A stretch of 64,000 nt of DNA from Symsagittifera roscoffensis (taxonomy: Eukaryota > Xenacoelomorpha > Acoela > Convolutidae), in the NCBI RefSeq assembly GCF_963678635.1, contig NC_087068.1:31126318-31190317 (forward strand), written 5' to 3'. Below, piece after piece: positions 60,878 through 64,000 of this stretch. The position numbers and the translations under genes were made by a program. Within the stretch, counting starts at the first letter, position 1, and the number at the start of each line of letters is the position of its first letter. The notes under the pieces are model-generated. The model ran no database searches and was not told the DNA's origin. It saw only the letters and a list, made by a program, of their open reading frames with translations.

Positions 60878-61999
60878 TCAATTTTTTCCTTCCTTGTCCT
60901 GATTGATAAAGTCAATCATTACGACCCCCATTTTGGTGACCGCCGTTCTTTTCCGCCCGCTTCTTCTAGACGTTGTGGATGATGTCTCGTCCTGGCTTTC
61001 CCCCTGGCTGCTGTATGAGACCAGCCTTGCTGTCCTGGAAGAGGTTCCCTTTTTCTTGCTGGTGGTGATCGGTTTTGTTGGGTCTTGAACCCCTGGATTC
61101 TCCGTTCCTTGCACCCCTGGATTTTGAGCATCCAACTCGCCGCCTAGTGCCGGAATGGTGTCCTGGTCAGTTTCAGCTTCGGCCTCTGGTAGTGCTGTTG
61201 CTGAGCGTTCTATACGTGCTTCAGGGGTGGTAGTTTCTTGCTGTTTAGTACGTTTTACCGAGATAATCGGTAGATCCTCGCTGTCCTCTGATTCAGAGTA
61301 GGTTTCTTCGAATCGGCGCCCGGTCCTCTCCCGTTTCTTTTCCGCAATTCGCTTGGTCAATCGTTCCTTCACTTCGCGTGGAGTTGGCGGTGGTAGTGTT
61401 GTTTGAGTTGCCCGTTTTTTCGCTTCTTTCACTGGTACCGGTAGTACGGATTTGGCTGCGGTTTTTGATTTCTTTGGTATGGGCTTCGTGGCCACTCCCG
61501 ATTTCCTAAGCACAACCCCATTATCTAGCGTTAGTGTATGTGTACTCTCAGATCTAATTTTAGAATGAATTTGTCTATACCTTTTTAGGTTTTTGTTTCC
61601 AGTGCGCTGAAACAACGATCCGGATGGTCCCGGTTGTCCTGCGGGATTTGAACTTCTACGTATCGACGGTTCGTCGTCCTGATTTCCGGCTTGATCTACA
61701 GTAAGGCGTCGTGCATGGGTCCTGTTTTTAATATCATAGTCGAGGTTTGATCGTACACTCCAGTTTGTGTCGGCTGGATGGGGCATATCTTGCACATTAG
61801 GATCGGTGGTATCTAAACAAGCATTTTTCGTTTTTATTACCCGTGACCAATCCAGATTCTGCAGCGATGGTTTTTTAGCAAGATTCTGTAAAACTGTGTT
61901 TGCTTCTCTACCATGATAAGCTTCAAAAGGCGAAATTTTAAGTGTTGAGTTTTTTGAGAATCTGAGAGCACCAAGGGCCCGTTCGACCATTTTCTCCAA
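60878..61999 (-). CDS. pol: Element D integrase C-terminus and long charged tail
   Basis: It begins with the last part of the integrase core (EKMVERALGALRFSKN, ISPFEAYHGREAN) in a different frame from the DDE core, indicating one frameshift near 62000. About 320 residues follow that are rich in Lys, Arg, Glu, Thr and Pro, with basic clusters (AEKKRERTGRR, KKGTSSRTAR) and acidic ones (ESEDSEDLP). This tail probably binds chromatin or RNA, or represents a fused Gag-like or accessory region. No chromodomain is recognised. It ends in TAA at 60878. Confidence 0.7.
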   Translation of the reverse strand: MEKMVERALGALRFSKNSTLKISPFEAYHGREANTVLQNLAKKPSLQNLDWSRVIKTKNACLDTTDPNVQDMPHPADTNWSVRSNLDYDIKNRTHARRLTVDQAGNQDDEPSIRRSSNPAGQPGPSGSLFQRTGNKNLKRYRQIHSKIRSESTHTLTLDNGVVLRKSGVATKPIPKKSKTAAKSVLPVPVKEAKKRATQTTLPPPTPREVKERLTKRIAEKKRERTGRRFEETYSESEDSEDLPIISVKRTKQQETTTPEARIERSATALPEAEAETDQDTIPALGGELDAQNPGVQGTENPGVQDPTKPITTSKKKGTSSRTARLVSYSSQGESQDETSSTTSRRSGRKRTAVTKMGVVMIDFINQDKEGKN

Positions 62000-63231
62000 G
62001 GGTTCAGGATTTTTTCGTGAGCGAAAGTAAGGATTGAATTCTTAAGACTTCCAATAGTACGCTCGACGCACCCGGTTGCCCGATGGTCGTTTACTGGTGA
62101 TTTAATGATTTCAAGGCCTTCCCCATTACAAAAAGCTTTGACCGCGTTTGACATGAAATTAGTTCCCTGATCGATGTGGATTTTCCGTGGCACCCCGTGG
62201 CTTGATATATAACTCTTCAAGAATTTCAATATTTTGTCCGATCGATTGTTTCCACAGATCATTGCCGATGGCCAACGAGAGAACCGGTCGACCGCTACTA
62301 GTACATATTTTGAGGATTCATTTAAGTAATTGATGGGGCCCCAAAAATCTAATTGGACAGATTCATTTGGTTCTTTTGGTTCTGGTACAGATCCCAGTTG
62401 ATTTTTACTTATTAACGTTTTTAAGTTCTTACCAGCTGCAGTACACTCAGGGCACCCTTCGGCAATGGAGGCTATTGAACGGTAGATGTAGGGATACCAG
62501 ACATCCTTTGCGGCATCGAACATATTTGACTTCCCGTGATGGTACGCGTGGATTCGGTTATTGATTGCTGACTGGAGGTTAATTGGAATTGCTAATTTAT
62601 CGTCCATCCAAACTACATTTTCCTTCACTGAGAAATCATTGACGAATTGAGCATGATAGCGGCTCATTTGAGTAACCTTTTCATGAATTTCCGGGTCTTG
62701 TGTAACAATGAGGTCGCGAATAGCGCTCAGTTGGGGGTCCGATACATAATTTGATTCTATGAATTTTAATTTAAAAAGATCAGGTAATGCAGTAGTTTTG
62801 TTAACGATCTTACAATTTCGCGGGATAATTGACATACATACAAGGTTTGGGTCCACTGGTGGTACTGTTTCTCCTTTGAATTCCGAGGGTAACGAGAGAG
62901 TTGTATTTGTGCGTATTGATCTTGTCTCTTTGGTAATGGCTTCTAGTGATACATTTGGGGGCAATTCTTCGATTTCGTCGCTACTACTATTTAGGCTTGG
63001 ATGCTGTTTAAGAAATTTCTGCCATTTGCGCATGCTTCGGTCCATGTTGATATGTGGTTTAAAAATTTGAGGGCTGGATGTAAAAAAAGATTGATTTTGA
63101 AAATTGGATTCAGATAATTTTGAACAACTGAGCTCTGATTGAATAATAGCCCCAAATATCCAGTGCGTATTTCGCTTAGCCGTCGGCTTAAACCACGTGG
63201 TTGCATCTGATTGGTTGATTTCCGCATACAT
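61837..63231 (-). CDS. pol: Element D integrase
   Basis: About 464 residues. First a variable linker, then the zinc domain (HAYHHGKSN, CPECTAAG) and DDE core (LDFWGP, HIDQGTNF, CVERTIGSL). It inserts element cDNA. The frame ends after a shift near 62000; the true C-terminus is in the neighbouring frame. It overlaps the RNase H frame by 241 nt, so another frameshift lies between 62991 and 63231. The sequence there (ATCTGATTGGTTGATTTCC) is CCAAT-like and could also be an inserted fragment. Confidence 0.85.
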   Translation of the reverse strand: MYAEINQSDATTWFKPTAKRNTHWIFGAIIQSELSCSKLSESNFQNQSFFTSSPQIFKPHINMDRSMRKWQKFLKQHPSLNSSSDEIEELPPNVSLEAITKETRSIRTNTTLSLPSEFKGETVPPVDPNLVCMSIIPRNCKIVNKTTALPDLFKLKFIESNYVSDPQLSAIRDLIVTQDPEIHEKVTQMSRYHAQFVNDFSVKENVVWMDDKLAIPINLQSAINNRIHAYHHGKSNMFDAAKDVWYPYIYRSIASIAEGCPECTAAGKNLKTLISKNQLGSVPEPKEPNESVQLDFWGPINYLNESSKYVLVAVDRFSRWPSAMICGNNRSDKILKFLKSYISSHGVPRKIHIDQGTNFMSNAVKAFCNGEGLEIIKSPVNDHRATGCVERTIGSLKNSILTFAHEKILNPWRKWSNGPLVLSDSQKTQHLKFRLLKLIMVEKQTQFYRILLKNHRCRIWIGHG

Positions 63232-63995
63232 GTTTTGCCGCCCTCTACCGAATCGTTATGTGACGAAACTTCCAGTCTATTTATAGAATGCTTTCTATTC
63301 GCTGTACAAATTGGTCCCTTGGATGTATTAGGTCCCCTGGATGTATTAAAGCCAAGCGCGGTACGAATTAGGTTGATCTTTGCCACCGTGAACATATTAT
63401 CATACGTACTAATTGGCGTTGCTTCTTTACTTGGATGACGTGATAAATAGTCCGCCAAACCAATTTTAGCCCCCGGTTTATGCTCAATTTGAAAATCAAA
63501 GGGAATTAGTCGATCTAACCAGCGAGTTAAACGACTAAACATCGTCTTATTTTTCTTGTTATTACCGTTCAAAAGGGATATCAGGGCTTTATGATCGGTA
63601 ACGATCAAAAAACTTCGGCCCAGTATGTAATTTCTAAAGTATTCAGCCCCCCACACAACTGCCAACATTTCCAATTCGTTTGTTGAGTATTTCTTTTCCG
63701 CTTCGTTAAGGTATCGCGACGCGAACGAAATTGGGCGCCATCCTTCTGGTCCCAACTGTTCCAACACCGCGCCGAGCCCATTATGGCTTGCATCGCACAC
63801 TATGCGAATGTCCTTGTGGATATCAAAGTGCCGTAATTCAACAATGTTTGAAACTTGTTTCTTCAGATTTTCGAACGCGTTCTGGCATTCAGGTGTCCAA
63901 ATGTATTCATTTTTTTTGCTTAATAGGGGCCGCAGCGGTGCCGATGATTCGGCCAATGCCGGCAGATACTTATGCAAACTATGAATCGACCCCAT
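62991..63995 (-). CDS. pol: Element D reverse transcriptase end and RNase H (partial)
   Basis: It enters from the right window edge in the RT thumb/connection. RNase H motifs follow: CDASHNGLGAVLEQ, the Glu in STNELEMLAV, VTDHKALISL, and then HKPGAKIGLADYLSRHP. This is a canonical Ty3/Gypsy RNase H. Identity with elements A and B is low and the order is conserved, so it is a separate lineage. The RT catalytic YxDD is outside the window. Confidence 0.88.
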   Translation of the reverse strand: MGSIHSLHKYLPALAESSAPLRPLLSKKNEYIWTPECQNAFENLKKQVSNIVELRHFDIHKDIRIVCDASHNGLGAVLEQLGPEGWRPISFASRYLNEAEKKYSTNELEMLAVVWGAEYFRNYILGRSFLIVTDHKALISLLNGNNKKNKTMFSRLTRWLDRLIPFDFQIEHKPGAKIGLADYLSRHPSKEATPISTYDNMFTVAKINLIRTALGFNTSRGPNTSKGPICTANRKHSINRLEVSSHNDSVEGGKTCMRKSTNQMQPRGLSRRLSEIRTGYLGLLFNQSSVVQNYLNPIFKINLFLHPALKFLNHISTWTEACANGRNFLNSIQA

Positions 63996-64000
63996 AAACG

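Overview
This is a stretch of an AT-rich animal genome, most likely an invertebrate. It is almost entirely transposable elements, with scraps of host genes between them. The animal origin is inferred from spliced-looking genes with GT-AG boundaries, a CAP/SCP-type secreted protein fragment, CR1-like and RLE-like LINEs, env-bearing Ty3/Gypsy elements and abundant hAT-like MITEs. I cannot name the species.

Layout. 1-1230 holds the 5' part of a CR1-like LINE on the minus strand (ORF1 remnant plus endonuclease). 1744-2124 is a truncated MITE. 2804-21718 is element A, an 18.9-kb minus-strand LTR retroelement with 410-bp LTRs differing at one base, a 4-bp target duplication and a primer-binding site. 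It carries a leader ORF, gag-pro-RT-RNaseH-integrase, a chain of small overlapping ORFs, a large envelope-like glycoprotein and a 3' ORF. 21723-28200 is intergenic, with a signal-peptide exon at 22148-22428, inverted repeats and tandem repeats. 28212-30886 is a decayed LINE with an RT and an apparent C-terminal restriction-like nuclease. 34205-36307 is element C, an internally deleted relative of element B with a triplicated stretch in one LTR. 37166-40316 contains several MITEs and a 1.26-kb inverted repeat. 40538-54667 is element B, a 14.1-kb minus-strand LTR retroelement flanked by CAAC duplications. 55073-58772 contains more MITEs, a CAP-domain exon and a 17-bp satellite invaded by MITEs. 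60878-64000 is the 3' part of pol from another Ty3/Gypsy element, D.

Element B is the most interesting object. Its Gag has a CCHC knuckle and ends on a canonical -1 frameshift heptamer. Its Pol carries a TARG1/OARD1-like ADP-ribose macro domain between protease and RT. The macro segment has been tandemly duplicated, with a 26-nt filler copied from the RT region about 1 kb away. Its envelope gene is overlapped by what looks like a two-exon regulatory gene, arranged like rev/tat/rex of complex retroviruses. A plus-strand gene lies antisense between pol and env. Element A has a related envelope and a set of ORFs joined by TAAATG and ATGA overlaps, suggesting coupled translation. Both elements have a few stops or frameshifts, but their long open frames and similar LTRs point to recent activity.

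All assignments come from reading motifs and comparing segments within the window. No database search or folding was run.
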